Source: Schistosoma haematobium (Eukaryota > Platyhelminthes > Trematoda > Strigeidida > Schistosomatidae). From it: a stretch of DNA of 64,000 nucleotides. Below the pieces are notes generated by a model. The model did no database searches and was not told where the DNA came from. It saw nothing but the letters and a program-made list of their open reading frames with translations. Shown here one piece after another: positions 50,038 to 61,341 of the stretch. Both the position numbers and the translations under genes were made by a program. The stretch's first letter is position 1; each line of letters starts with the position of its first letter. Location of the stretch: assembly GCF_000699445.3 (NCBI RefSeq), contig NC_067196.1, forward strand, positions 90,987,364-91,051,363, written 5' to 3'.

Positions 50038-50307
50038 ATGAGATTAAGTTTTTCCCAGCAAATTTGGGGTGGAGTTTTGTCTTACTTTGAAACTTTGGTA
50101 GTGTATATTGTGACTCAGAATGAAAGTTCACTGATGGCTCGACAAGCAAGTGAATACTACCTGTGCGTTTTTGCTTTCGCTTTGTCTCTGTACGATCGTC
50201 AAAGTCTCATCACGCTGAAACGCTACATCACGGCTAGTAGAAACGGTGACGGTTTAATCCAGGTCCTAAATTTCTACTGTGGAATCATGACAACTATTAG
50301 CAAATGA
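50038..50307 (+). CDS. Hypothetical protein, 89 codons
   Basis: ATG at 50038 (a stop lies three codons upstream), TGA at 50305. Balanced coding-like composition, e.g. ARQASEYYLCVFAFALSLYD and LITLKRYITASRNGDGLIQV. One moderately hydrophobic stretch. No domain recognised. A shorter minus-strand ORF overlaps. May be a remnant of an unknown mobile element or a real small gene. Confidence 0.3.
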   Translation: MRLSFSQQIWGGVLSYFETLVVYIVTQNESSLMARQASEYYLCVFAFALSLYDRQSLITLKRYITASRNGDGLIQVLNFYCGIMTTISK

Positions 50308-50709
50308 CATTTCGCTTTTCGCCAGTTTCCTATAAAATTTTACTTTCCGCCAGTCACAGTTGAGTGTTTGGCACGTCCCGTAACAGCATATACTACACCG
50401 ATACATCCTTCTTTGTCAGTACTCGTGTCACCGGGGCAACCACCATCCTTCTTCCTACAGGCCAAAACCAAGAGGTTCATAGCCTCCTGTATCTGTAGCG
50501 TCCTACCCGCACAGCAAAATACACAAGGTTAACGGGAGTCAGGTTTTAGCACTTTTTGCATACGATGGGATTTAAACGGGAAAAACATCTTATGGAATCA
50601 ATTTTTACACTTATCGCATTTTCCTTCCACAGAAGAAAGAACATTTGGTCGTCCAGTTTAAAATTACTGCAACCCACTGTAAAAGGATTGAGAGGGTTTG
50701 GAAAAATGA

Positions 50710-50754
<45 letters not shown>

Positions 50755-51862
50755 TGGCCTGAAAGTAATTACGGACAACTCTCAAGGTCAATAATAATGA
50801 AAATAATAATAATAATGAAAATATGGATGATATCCGCTTTTGTTATTGTTATCTTAGTCAATCACAACAAACAACTATGTCAAACAATCTGGAACTTTGT
50901 TCCGTACTACAAGAAAAGGCAGTGATATTTCAAGACTTACGTAAACGTGTTGGTCTTGACAATTTAAATATATCAAACCGCACGTCCTTTATTTTGACTG
51001 ACGTTTTTGAATGACATTTTAAAAAAGAGCAGTGATTTATAACTGAAATGTAATTCATTTATCGAAAGCATACTTGGCTGACCTTGACTTGATCTATTTC
51101 AGATAAGATTTGTGATTTTTTCAAATCCATTTTGTTGTCACGCTTTTCGGTTGATTTTCAGAAAATGGTTAACCCTGCTCACAAATGTGGACAGCCGAAT
51201 TGCTTATCCCTTTTGAAGGAAGCAATGCAATATGCTGAGTGAAATAAGCAGTTCCATAAGATATGTACTCGAAGCCTAACTAATACCGGCTGCGTATATT
51301 TTGATGTTCGAGCAGGATATTACTCGACCAACAGAAAATCATCCTTCTGACGTTTGCCAGCAAAAATGATGATGGTAGTTGTAATGGTAACATGAGTACC
51401 GACAGCAAATAATGTGTTGGTGTAGTAAGTGCTGTAACAGGACGTACAAATAACTGAATAAGGAACATGCAAAACGGAAGATTTCTTTGAAACAAATAAA
51501 GGAGGGGAGGCTACTGGACTTTTGTAGTGACGATTCTAAAGTAGCACCTGAAGTCCCGGATAAAACTGTCACTGTCCCAAGTGGTCCCTATTTAACTATC
51601 CCAAGTGGTGGGAAACAGACTAATGTGGGAACAAAGGGGAAGGGAAGGGCATAAACAGCACTCATGTGATTGGTACGTCTTTGGTAGGCTCGTTTTGAAT
51701 CACGAAATACACCATCAAGGTTCCGAAGTGAGGCTGGACTTAACCTTAGAATGGTTAGAAAAACGTTGATCTCATAGAAAATATTTGTGAGCAGTTAGCA
51801 CGTAACTAACTACCTCTATCTAAAAACAACTTAAGAAAATCTCCTAGTCGTTATCAGACGGG
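50308..51862. other. No gene; TA microsatellite at 50717-50752
   Basis: (TA)n of about 35 bp, then AT-rich DNA. Small ORFs at 50556-51014 and minus 51280-51572 have no recognised content. Confidence 0.5.
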
Positions 51863-51867
51863 AAATG

Positions 51868-52019
51868 TGTGGTGTTTGAATGAACCAATGATAACTTCGT
51901 ACTTGTTGAATGCTTGATTTCGAATTCTAAATACAATACATTCGTTTGTGCCTGTATCTTCTTAATTGAATTGCGTTAATCCTGGAATTCCTAGTTCGTA
52001 CGATAATTTGAATACCATA
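51868..52019 (+). repeat. 5' LTR (152 bp)
   Basis: TGTGGTGTTTGAATG ... TTTGAATACCATA. Differs from the 3' LTR at two positions. Ends in TA rather than CA, as inferred from the target duplication. The priming site should start right after (TTGGCGTCGCGATGG); the matching tRNA is not identified. Confidence 0.85.
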
Positions 52020-52030
52020 TTGGCGTCGCG

Positions 52031-53254
52031 ATGGAGCCTGCAATGGAAAAGTTAGATATTCATTCAACTCCTGAAGCTTTTGAGGATTATTTGGAAAGGT
52101 TCGATATCTGGAGCATGACCAAGAAAGATGTTAAAGGTGATAAAATTGTGGCAAATTTTCTGACATTCATTGGGAGAGAAGCGTACAGCTTATTAAAAAC
52201 TTTGGCATATACAGAAAAACATATCTCACTCTCTTATGCAGCGCTTAAAGAGCTATCGTTAAGTCATGTAAAATGCACCGGTTTTGAATGCCGTGAAAGG
52301 GCGAAGTTTCATAAGATGGTTCGTCAAAATGACCAAAAGGCTCGGGAATTCATCCTTGAATTACAGAAACAAGCTGCCAAGTGTAATTTCGGTGATCAAC
52401 TTCATGTGCAATTGAGAGATCGATTAATTGCAGGAATTAACATACCGAGTTTGGAAAGAGAGCTGTTAAAAATGCCAAACTGTTCCTTTCAAGATGCTAG
52501 AACTGCATGTATTAACTACGAAGCAGTCAATGAACTTGATATGCAGTCGATGAAGATTTCTAATACTTTGCTTAGTGGTCGTGATGAACTACAATCTCAG
52601 GGTCAATCAAACTTGCGTTCATTTAACAGTGACTCCTATTCTCGCGTAAATATGAAAGGTGTTTCAACGAGGAATTACAAAGCAAATCACAAAGTTGAGA
52701 TGAAGTTTGGTAAATGTTTATCATGTGGAAAGTTTCATGCTCGCGATCCATGTGCATTTCGTAATGCTAAATGTTTTAAATGTGGTAAAGTAGGACACAT
52801 TCAGTCAGTATGCAAAGCTACTGTCCATTTTGCTTCAAGCTGTACTAAATCTTGTAGTTTAAATTTCAATAATTCGGATGTTTCTAGTGATCATTTATCT
52901 TTGTCTACTATTTCGAAAGGTAATGCTCATATTCAGAAGCGACTATATACATCGCTTGGTTCATTTCATGACTTTATTCTGGACACAGGCAGTATAGAGT
53001 CCATTATTTCATTCAAGAATTTGAAAGCCTTAGATCCTAACGTTGTTGTACGACCCACTGAAGTATCAATACTGGGGATTACTGAACACAGACTGCCCAT
53101 ACGAGGATGTTGTGAATTGCTAATCAGAGATGATAATTCATCATACATACCTTGTGAATTTTTAGTTAGCGAAGCAGGACTGTCAATATTGGGTTTAAAG
53201 AATTTGAAAAGGCTTAAGGTGGAGTTGTCCTTCTTAGTTTCTAAAGAAAATTAA
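52031..53254 (+). CDS. gypsy Gag-protease ORF
   Basis: 407 codons. N-terminal capsid-like region (AFEDYLERFDIWSMTKKD; QKAREFILELQKQAAKC), two zinc-knuckle-like cysteine clusters (about 229-241, CLSCGKFHARDPC; about 248-262, CFKCGKVGHIQSVC) and a retropepsin with the active-site DTGS near residue 318 (FILDTGSIESIISF). It ends KEN-stop, and the RT continues in another frame a few bases earlier. That is either an element-specific frameshift or a one-base mutation. ATG lies 11 bp after the LTR, an unusually short leader. Confidence 0.85.
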   Translation: MEPAMEKLDIHSTPEAFEDYLERFDIWSMTKKDVKGDKIVANFLTFIGREAYSLLKTLAYTEKHISLSYAALKELSLSHVKCTGFECRERAKFHKMVRQNDQKAREFILELQKQAAKCNFGDQLHVQLRDRLIAGINIPSLERELLKMPNCSFQDARTACINYEAVNELDMQSMKISNTLLSGRDELQSQGQSNLRSFNSDSYSRVNMKGVSTRNYKANHKVEMKFGKCLSCGKFHARDPCAFRNAKCFKCGKVGHIQSVCKATVHFASSCTKSCSLNFNNSDVSSDHLSLSTISKGNAHIQKRLYTSLGSFHDFILDTGSIESIISFKNLKALDPNVVVRPTEVSILGITEHRLPIRGCCELLIRDDNSSYIPCEFLVSEAGLSILGLKNLKRLKVELSFLVSKEN

Positions 53255-54466
53255 GCCTATAAAACTTCAAGTACAGGGTGATCCCGTCTTTCTTAAAAGA
53301 CGAATAATTCCTTATGGTCTTCGAGAAGCAGTACATAAGACATTAAACGATTTGTGTGTGAAAGGCATAATTGAACCAATTCAGTCTTCAGCATGGGGTA
53401 CTCCTATCGTTACGCCACTGAAGTCGGACGGCAAGACCCCTAGAATTTGTGGTGACTATAGATTAACTCTGAATTCCCGTTTGTTGAAGCAAACGTGCAC
53501 GACGGTAGAAGCTGAAGATATTCTAAATCGACTTCATGGTTCTAAAGTGTTCTCGAAAGTTGACCTAAAAGATGCTTATCTTCAAATTCCTTTAGATGAA
53601 TCTTCATCTATTTTGACGACAATTAACACTCCTTTTGGTCTGTTCAAATACAATTTCCTTCCATTTGGTCTAAGTTGTTCTCCAGCCATATTTCAGGAAG
53701 TTATGAATAAAGTAGTTAATGGTCTTGAAGTTTATCAAGATGATCTCATTGTTCCCGGTTCTGATAAGGTAGTCCATGACCAGAGACTTATTGCTTTATT
53801 GCGTCGTTTAATTGAGAAAAATATAACAGTGAATCCAAATAAGCGTTCATTTTGTGTATCTAGTTTTGAATGCCTTGGATACCTAGTAGATGGTAATGGT
53901 TTTAGACCAGATATGAAACGACTAGCCCCACTGACTAATGCACCGTCTCCGAAAAATCTTACAGAATTACGTTCACTAGTGGGTGCTCTTCAATACTATT
54001 CCCGTTTTATTCCTAATTTTTCTTGTCGTGCAAATTGTTTATTTAATATTTTAACATCCAATTCATTCAAATGGAGTGAGGAACAAGAGTCATGCTTACG
54101 AAGTCTGCTGAAGTTTCTTCAAAGTGATGCTGTTCTTCGAACGTACTCTCCTAATGTACATTCTGCGCTTATTACTGATGCATCACCTGTGGGAATTGGT
54201 GCAGTTTTAGAACAGGAAAATAGACCACTTATTTGCGTTTCACGCAAACTTACTGTTACTGAACAAGGTCATTCACAGACTCAGCGGGAAGCATTAGCTG
54301 TGTTTTGGGCTGTTAAAAGACTTCATAAATATTTATTCGGAAAGAAATTCACAATTTTTACTAATCATGAAGCTTTAAAGTTTACTTATCATCCTGAAAA
54401 ATCCTGAGCACGTCCCTCAGCTGCCATGGTTCAACGATGGAGTATTGCCTTGAGTGCATATGACTA
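53243..54466 (+). pseudogene. gypsy pol, RT and RNase H part
   Basis: RT blocks: GIIEPIQSSAWGTPIVTPLK, FSKVDLKDAYLQIPLDE, LPFGLSCSPAIFQEVMN and the catalytic YQDD at about 53733. RNase H: ALITDASPVGIGAVLEQENR, YLFGKKFTIFTNHEALK. A TGA at 54405 interrupts the frame after HPEKS; the same frame resumes (AAMVQRWSIALSAYDY) until element G at 54467. Confidence 0.85.
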
Positions 54467-54875
54467 TGTAGTGACTCACATTTATCACGAGAACACGACT
54501 GGTTTAATAAAAACAATTATTATTATAACCAACTGTACCAGTGTTTGTTTTAATGTGCTTTTGTTTGACTGTGCTAATGACAGCTATTTTGTGCTTCCAT
54601 TCTTTTACTTACACTTCGATTGTAACTTCGCGCGAATTCGGTTACCTTCTGTAACCAAGGTTGTATCCTGGCACGATCTCGGTGTCCTTTCGATGCCACG
54701 AGATCGCCAGCAAATATACACCTCGACTTGGTCCATTAATTGCCTTCTGATATTTGGCTTCTCGGAGATTTTATGGATTTATTTGGTTACGTCCAACCTT
54801 CGCCTTCTGATTCATTTGGCACGTGTTTCTTGGTAGCGGTGTTCATAGTCAATTTCGACTCGGCGCCACGCTACA
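54467..54875 (+). mobile_element. Element G (copy 2) inserted in pol
   Basis: 409 bp with TGTAGTG at the left, CGCTACA at the right and ACTA duplicated on both sides (54463-54466, 54876-54879). Removing it with one ACTA rejoins the pol frame exactly. It is about 50 bp longer than copy 1 and in the opposite orientation. Confidence 0.85.
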
Positions 54876-56182
54876 ACTATACGGTTCAGCACAGAAGTGC
54901 CAAACAGATTCAACATGTTGATTACATTTCTCGACAGTCATTTCAAGATAACCCTATTAATACTTCGGATTGTTTGTTAGTGCAACCTTTACCAGTGAGA
55001 CGTTCAGATCTCATTAGAGAAAATCGTAGATATTTTGGATGTATACTCAGTGCTATAAGCAAAGGTTGGAATGCTAATTTGAAACGGAGATTTCCTATCT
55101 ATTTTTCAAAGCGGGATGAGCTATCTACTACTCCTGGTGGTATTCTGTGTTTAAATGATCGTGTTGTCATTCCTTCTTCATTGCGTAAATCTGTTCTTGA
55201 AGATCTTCATAGTGGTCATTTAGGTGTTGAGAAAATGAAGTCCTTGGCAAGGCTCACATGCTGGTGGCCAGAGATAAATGCAGATATATGTCGTACGGCA
55301 AACAATTGTGAGAAATGTCATCAGTTGAAAAATCATCCTTCGAAGTGGGTGCCATGGCCAGTATCGTCTGACGCCTGGCAGAGGATTCATGCTAACTATT
55401 GTTGACTATTTCTTGGTAAATACTACGCACCAGTAGTCATTGATGCTTTTTCAAAGTGGCCTAAAGTTTTTTTCACATCTTCACCAAATTATGATTTCAC
55501 AATACAAGCATTAAGAAAGGTGTTTAGTCGAGAAGGTGTTCCCTTGGTGTTGGTGACTGATAATGGCTCACATTTTCCTGCAGATGCAGTCACTACCTGG
55601 TTGAACGGTATAGGGTGTAAACATCTATTTACTGCTCCCAGACATCCGTGTTCTAATGGTCAGGCAGAGAATTTTGTTAGGACATTAAAGACTGCTATTG
55701 ATTCTATAGCCCCCTCAACATTTAATGAGCTGGAGAGGGGAGTAGATACCTTTCTATTGCAATATAGAAATGCCAAACATTCGGTGGCGAAGGAGACTCC
55801 AGCGAAGCTATTGAAAGGAAGAATTCTTCGGTCGAATATGAGATGTCTGGAGTCTGCAGAAGTTACATACTATCGAGGAAATGACCTTCGACCATCTACG
55901 GGTATTGTTCTGAAGAATGTCGGAAAATCGATGGTGCGAATTCTAGACATCGATGACTTAAGTACACACAGTCGACATGTAGATCAAATACAATTTCAGG
56001 AACCAGGTGAGTCAGTTCCAATTTGGATTGTTAATTCTAATGCTGATGAGCATATTCTAGATAATACAGGATCCTTATCCAATACAATGTCAGACAGACT
56101 CAGGATGAATTTGAGAAGAAGACGTACGATTGATTACAAACACCTAGACTCCAATTTAAGCTGTGGCGGATGTGGTGTTTGA
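54876..56182 (+). pseudogene. gypsy pol, integrase part
   Basis: HHCC zinc domain (LHSGHLGVEKMKSLARL ... ANNCEKCHQLKNH), then the catalytic core. A TGA at 55403 interrupts just after the first catalytic block, where the usual Asp appears as Asn (IHANYC). The second Asp (VTDNGSHF) and the Glu (NGQAENFVRTLK) are present. The open part resumes to 56182, near the 3' LTR. Nonsense codon plus lost catalytic Asp make this copy inactive. Confidence 0.85.
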
Positions 56183-56322
56183 ATGAACCAATGATAACTT
56201 CGTACTTGTTGAATGCTTGATTTCGAATTCTAAATACAATACATTCGTTTGTGCCTGTGTCTTCTTAATTGAATTGCGTTAATCCTGGAATTCCTAGTTC
56301 ATACGATAATTTGAATACCATA
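56171..56322 (+). repeat. 3' LTR (152 bp)
   Basis: Same ends as the 5' LTR; two substitutions. Purine-rich GTGGCGGA just upstream may be the polypurine tract. The pol ORF ends inside the LTR. Confidence 0.85.
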
Positions 56323-56389
56323 AAATGACAACCTGACCAAAACCGGTGAACACGACTTTCAAAAAACTTAGATCCGTCCATAGTCTCGG

Positions 56390-58353
56390 CGAGGCCTATT
56401 GCTATACATACCCTGGACTGTCCCAAAGAAAAAGAAGCACGGACATCCCTGGATAGGGCGGGATATTCGACGCTTACTAAGACAAAAGAAGAAATGCTGG
56501 GATGTTGCCATCCGCCTTGGCACAGCGGGTACGATGGAACGTTACAGATCGATAAGAAACGAGTGTATAACTAAAATTCGGGAAGCGCAAAGAAAATATG
56601 AAATGCAGCTGGCAGAATCTGCACCCAAGCAGCCCAAGAGGATATTCTCGTACATAAACTACAGAACAAGGATTCATCATTGGATTCCCAACCTAATTAA
56701 AGTAGGAAGTGAATCTGAAATGATAGAAGATCAGGAAAAAGCAGAGGCTATGGCTGACTACTTTGGGGCAGTTTTCACTCAGGAACCTCCTCTAGAGAAG
56801 GAACCAGACCCAATTACAGAGTCAACAAACCAGCTGCTCACCGTGGACTTCGACCAAAACGATGTGCTTAAGGCTCTTAGCACCCTAAACATGGAGAAGT
56901 CAACAGGACCAGATGAACTACACCCTAAAATCTTGAGACATATTGCCCAATATATCGCAGCCCCACTGACTGTGATATTCAAAATGTCACTTGACCAAGG
57001 TGTGTTACCTATGGACTGGAAGGACGCAATCGTCACTCCCATACATAAAACAGGACCAAGACAAGTTCCATCAAATTACAGACCCGTAAGCCTCACCAGT
57101 GTTGTAATTAAAATACTGGAAAGAATAATCAAACGGACCATAACAGCATTTATGGAAACCAATAACTTGCTGAACATGGAACAACATGGTTTTAGAAAGG
57201 GTCTATCCTGTACAACGAACCTCCTTATAGCAAGGGAGTTCTGGATTAATGCGCTAGACAAAGGAAACTCAGCGGATGTTGTCTACATAGATTCCAGTAA
57301 GGCTTTTGACAAGGTTCCAACTAATAGACTGCTAGTGAAGTTGGAACACCTAGGTATTGCCGGACCTCTTTTAAAATGGATTAAGGATTTCCTAGTAGGT
57401 CGTAGACAAAAAGTAAGAATAAATTCCAAGTGCTCCATCTGGAGACCAGTACTTAGTGGAGTACCCCAAAGTTCCGTCTTGGGTCCTTTACTTTTTATAA
57501 TGTACGTTAATGATCTTACAAGTATAGTACAGTCTCCAATGTTATTATACGCTGACGATGTAAAAATTTGGCGAGTAATAACTGGAGATAAAAACGCATT
57601 TGCTCTTCAGGAAGACTTAAATAATATGATAAACTGGTCTAAAGAGTGGCTGATGCCTATCAACGCTGAAAGTGTGTCTACATGCACTTGGGGGATTCAA
57701 AGGTTAATACGTACAACATAGGGGATGTGTCATTACCCGTAGTCCGGTCTCATAAGGACCTAAGGGTGACAGTGAGTAATGATCTTAAGACGACGGCCCA
57801 TTGCCGGGAGGTCGCAGTTAAGGGGTTTCGAACCCTCTGGGCTTTAAAAAGGACATTCACTAAGCTTGACACTACCATGTTCACCACATTACACACATCC
57901 TTAGTGAGAACTAAGTTAGAGAACTGTGTTCAGGCTGCAAGCCCCTGTTTCAAAGGTGACTCGGACATAATAGAAAAGGTACAGAGGGCAGCTACGCGTG
58001 CAATTCCGGAACTCCGAGGTTTATCATATAAAGAGCGGCTTGAAAAACTGAACCTCTTTACTCTGTCCTATCGCAGACTAAGGGGAGATCTAATATTGAT
58101 GTACAGAATACTGAGAAATGATTTCGGACCTAACTTATTCTCTCTATTTCTTCCCACTAGATCGGGACATCTCAGAGGACATAGCAGGCTAGTAGAAAAG
58201 CCAAGAACGAACAAAATACCCGTGGCATACAGGTTTTCACACCGAGTCATCAATACTTGGAACCTGCTGCCTGAAGCAGTGGTGTCCGCACCTTCAATTG
58301 ACTCTTTCAAGAGAAGACTGGACACTCACAGAAGCATACTAGAAAAGGAGTAA
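56390..58353 (+). pseudogene. CR1-like LINE ORF2, 5'-truncated
   Basis: Starts in the endonuclease-RT linker (LYIPWTVPKKKKHGHPWIG, shared in type with 37480-37530 and 59670-59720) and runs through the RT: GPDELHPKIL, NYRPVSLTSVVIKILER, HGFRKGLSCTTNLLIARE, a SKAFDKVPTNRLL block with D-S in place of D-F, VPQSSVLG (usual G replaced by S) and YADDVKIW. A frameshift near 57685 moves the C-terminal domain (LPVVRSHKDLRVTVSNDLKT ... SYRRLRGDLILMYRILRND) into another frame, which stays open for 223 codons to 58353. Decaying. Confidence 0.85.
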
Positions 58354-59217
58354 CATAGGCCGTAGGCCTTCTCTCCTTACTACACAAATCTGAATCTGAT
58401 ATGGACCATAGAGAAGTTATAAGAAAACGAGCCTCCTGAAAGGCATATACACACTCTGGAATTGGTGGAGTCTGCTATCATAAACGTACTGCCAGAAGGC
58501 TTAAAGAGGACACACTGCTAAAGTAATGAGACTCGGAAAGTGGGTTGGAGGCAAGAACCAAACAAGAAAGATTTTGAATCAAGTGCACAAAGTTAAGAGT
58601 AAAGAGGTTTTATACTAAACTCGAATATTCGTATTATTTGAGGATTTAGCCAAGTGGGAGAATACTCTTTCTGACTTATAAACTAGGAAGTAGAATGGAA
58701 AGACAAACCACGAAATTCACGGTATTCGAGTAGTCGTGTCTTCCGAGCAAATGCTTTAGACACTAACGTGGGCAGAACGGGTGGTTCTTTCTGTAAAATT
58801 AAGTCTAGACACGGGTTAATGACTATCGGAAGAATATACCTTAGTCCACGTTGCCCTTCTGAGAAAATTTTCTTAGGTCATATCCGTTCTTGGAGTATGG
58901 CTATATGTTTCGACCCATCGTATTTAAGCGCGAACTTTGAAAGTGGTAACATTTTTTCACGTGGTTTAGGAATTCTTCGACTTGCTCTTTTGTAGGGTGT
59001 ATTATACTGTGATTATCATCCTATCCTGTACATCGGGTACATCTTACCCCGAAAAATAAGGAAAAAACTTACTTTTATTCGACGGACAATTACCAGCTCG
59101 TATTGTACCTATTGCGGACTCAAGTCGTAAATAGATCTGCAATTCATTATATACTCACAGTCTCTAATCCTAGTATTAACCAGGTTAATACTTAATAAGA
59201 ACTAATACTCAGATATT
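58354..59217. other. No gene recognised
   Basis: Possible LINE 3' UTR at the start (TAGGCCGTAGGCCTTCTC). A 75-codon ORF at 58768-58995 is unrecognised. Otherwise nothing. Confidence 0.45.
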
Positions 59218-61341
59218 ATGTTTAATTTATCGAGCACTGTGCTCACTTATTTTCATATCATGTCCAATAACTCCAGTAAAAGAGAAATTTCACCAACTTC
59301 TAAGCCAAATAAAAGGTCCAAATCTGTAACCCCTACAACTGACGACTCAGTGCTTGACAATGTCGAACGTTTAACTACTGAAAAATATGTGTATTGTACA
59401 CTGCTGGACCTCGCCCTCACCCACCACTCTGAGGATGTCTTTGATATCCAGCACCTTCCTCCACTAGTGAACAGTGATCACGTTGTAATTCACTTTAAGT
59501 TTAGGACACATGGTATGCAATTCGTATCTGCTCCACCCCGTCCCAATATCTGGCGAGCTAATATTCCGGAAATCAGAAACTGTGCTATCTCGACTGATTG
59601 GTCGGTTGACGCGGATGGATTGATCGGAGATGAATGGAATAAGTTTAAGGCTACATTCGAGTCCGTAACGTCGCCGTTTATCCCATGGTCAGCACGTAAG
59701 CTATCACATTGCCCTCCATGGATTAATAAGGAAACCCGGAAGCTGTTAAAGCGTAGGAAACATTTCTGGGACTTATTCTTGTTGACAGGTCATGCACCAT
59801 TTAAGCGTGAGTACCAGAAGTGCCGTAATATCTGTAAGAAAACCATAGCTAAATCCCGTACCACTTACGAACGACAGTTAGTATATGATAGCCGTACTTG
59901 TCCGAAACGATTGTTTTCATATGTTAAACGGCAAATGAAATGTAGTGATGGTATTCCCTCGTTACTGTTACACGAAAATTCAGAATTACTGGCTGAATCA
60001 GATCGGGCAAAAGCTGAGACTTTTTCAGACTACTTTAGCAAAGTCTTCTCTACGTTTATTGTAACAAATACTTGTCCCACTCACACCGAGATACCAACCA
60101 TTGAACCTGTACAGGTGACTGAGGAAACTGTCCTTCAGTTGATAACTAACCTCAAACCTGGTAAGATACCGGGCCCTGACGGGTTACATCCACGTTTGCT
60201 GTCATCTCTTGCGGACATTATTTCAACATGTCCCTCTCACTCGCTCAACTTCCTAGAGATTGGAAGGACGCTATAGTTAGTCCTATATTTAAGGACGGTC
60301 AGCGACAGATAGTATCTAACTACCGGCCTGTCAGTCTAACTAGCATAGTCGTTAAGTTACTCGAAAAGACAATTCGGGTTAGGTTGCTAAGCCACATAGA
60401 TTTACACAATCTGTTAGCTCCTGAGCAACATGGATTTCGTAACAAGCGTTCATGCTTGACTAACTTGCTTATTGCGAGGGAGGATTGGACAGCAGCCCTA
60501 GATAACGGTCTGTCTGTCGACGTGATATTCATAGATTTTAGCAGAGCGTTTGACAAGGTTTCACACGTAGGTCTTATGCAGAAGCTCACGAGCTTCGGAA
60601 TAATAGGTACTGTACACGAGTGGATAGGAAATTTCTTATGTGACCGCAGACAGAGAGTTAGGGTCAATGGAACGCTATCCGATTGGAAGCCGGTCAAAAG
60701 TGGTGTACCCCAAGGCACCATCTTAGGCCCACTGCTCTTCCTTCTCTGCGTTAATGAGTTACCGCTGTTACTTAGGTCGTCGACATTATTGTTTGCGGAT
60801 GACGTAAAAATCTGGAGAACAATAAAAAGTGCGGCTGATCATGTGGATCTTCAAGCTGACTTAGACGATTTAGTTAGATGGGCTCGAGAGTGGGGCTTAG
60901 AAATCAATGCTAGGAAGAGTGTACTAATGCACATCGGTCACGGTAATAGTTACCGTTACACTATTGAGGGTAAACCTCTTCCATGCGTTCAAGAGCATAA
61001 GGACTTAGGAGTAATATTAAGTCATGATTTAAAAACAACTGCGCATTGCAAAGCAGCCGCTGTCAAAAGTTTTTGTGCGTTATGGTCACTTCGCCGAGCG
61101 TTCAAATCTTTTGACTAGGAAGCGTTTCGAATTTCATATCCCATATATGTTAGACCACATTTAGAGTATTGTATCCAAGCAGCTAGCCCGTGTCTGGTAA
61201 AGGATACTAACTCCCTTGAGCGTGTCCAGCGTGTGGGAACGAAATTAGTGAAGGGTCTTTCTAGACTCCTTTACAATGAGCGCTTAAAACGCCTAAATCT
61301 TTTCTCCTTGTCGTATCGTAGGACACGAGGTGACCTTATAC
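59218..61341 (+). pseudogene. CR1-like LINE copy, deleted and frameshifted
   Basis: The first ORF (352 codons) starts with an ORF1-like basic N-terminus (MSNNSSKREISPTSKPNKRS) that runs straight into the end of the endonuclease (LLDLALTHHSEDVFDIQHLP, NSDHVVIHF), so ORF1 and ORF2 are fused by a deletion. The linker and start of RT follow (PWSARKLSHCPPWINKETRK; GKIPGPDGLHPRLLSSL). A frameshift near 60235 moves RT to a second frame: DWKDAIVSPIFKDGQRQ, NYRPVSLTSIVVKLLEK, IDFSRAFDKV, GVPQGTILGPLLFLL and FADDVKIW. A stop at 61116 is followed in frame by more C-terminal sequence that joins the RTE element near 61341. Confidence 0.85.

Larger units (their letters stand above)
51863..56327 (+). mobile_element. 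Ty3/gypsy retrotransposon with short LTRs
   Basis: Whole element: 5' LTR, gag, pol, 3' LTR, flanked by AAATG (51863-51867 and 56323-56327). Total 4455 bp between outer LTR ends, about 4.05 kb without the later 409-bp insertion plus its duplicated 4 bp. No envelope ORF. Pol is broken by a frameshift, nonsense codons and the insertion, so the copy is dead although its LTRs are nearly identical. Confidence 0.85.

Noticed and set aside
54426..54836. 136-codon ORF within the gypsy element
   Set aside because: Most of it is the inserted element G read in the pol frame; not a gene.
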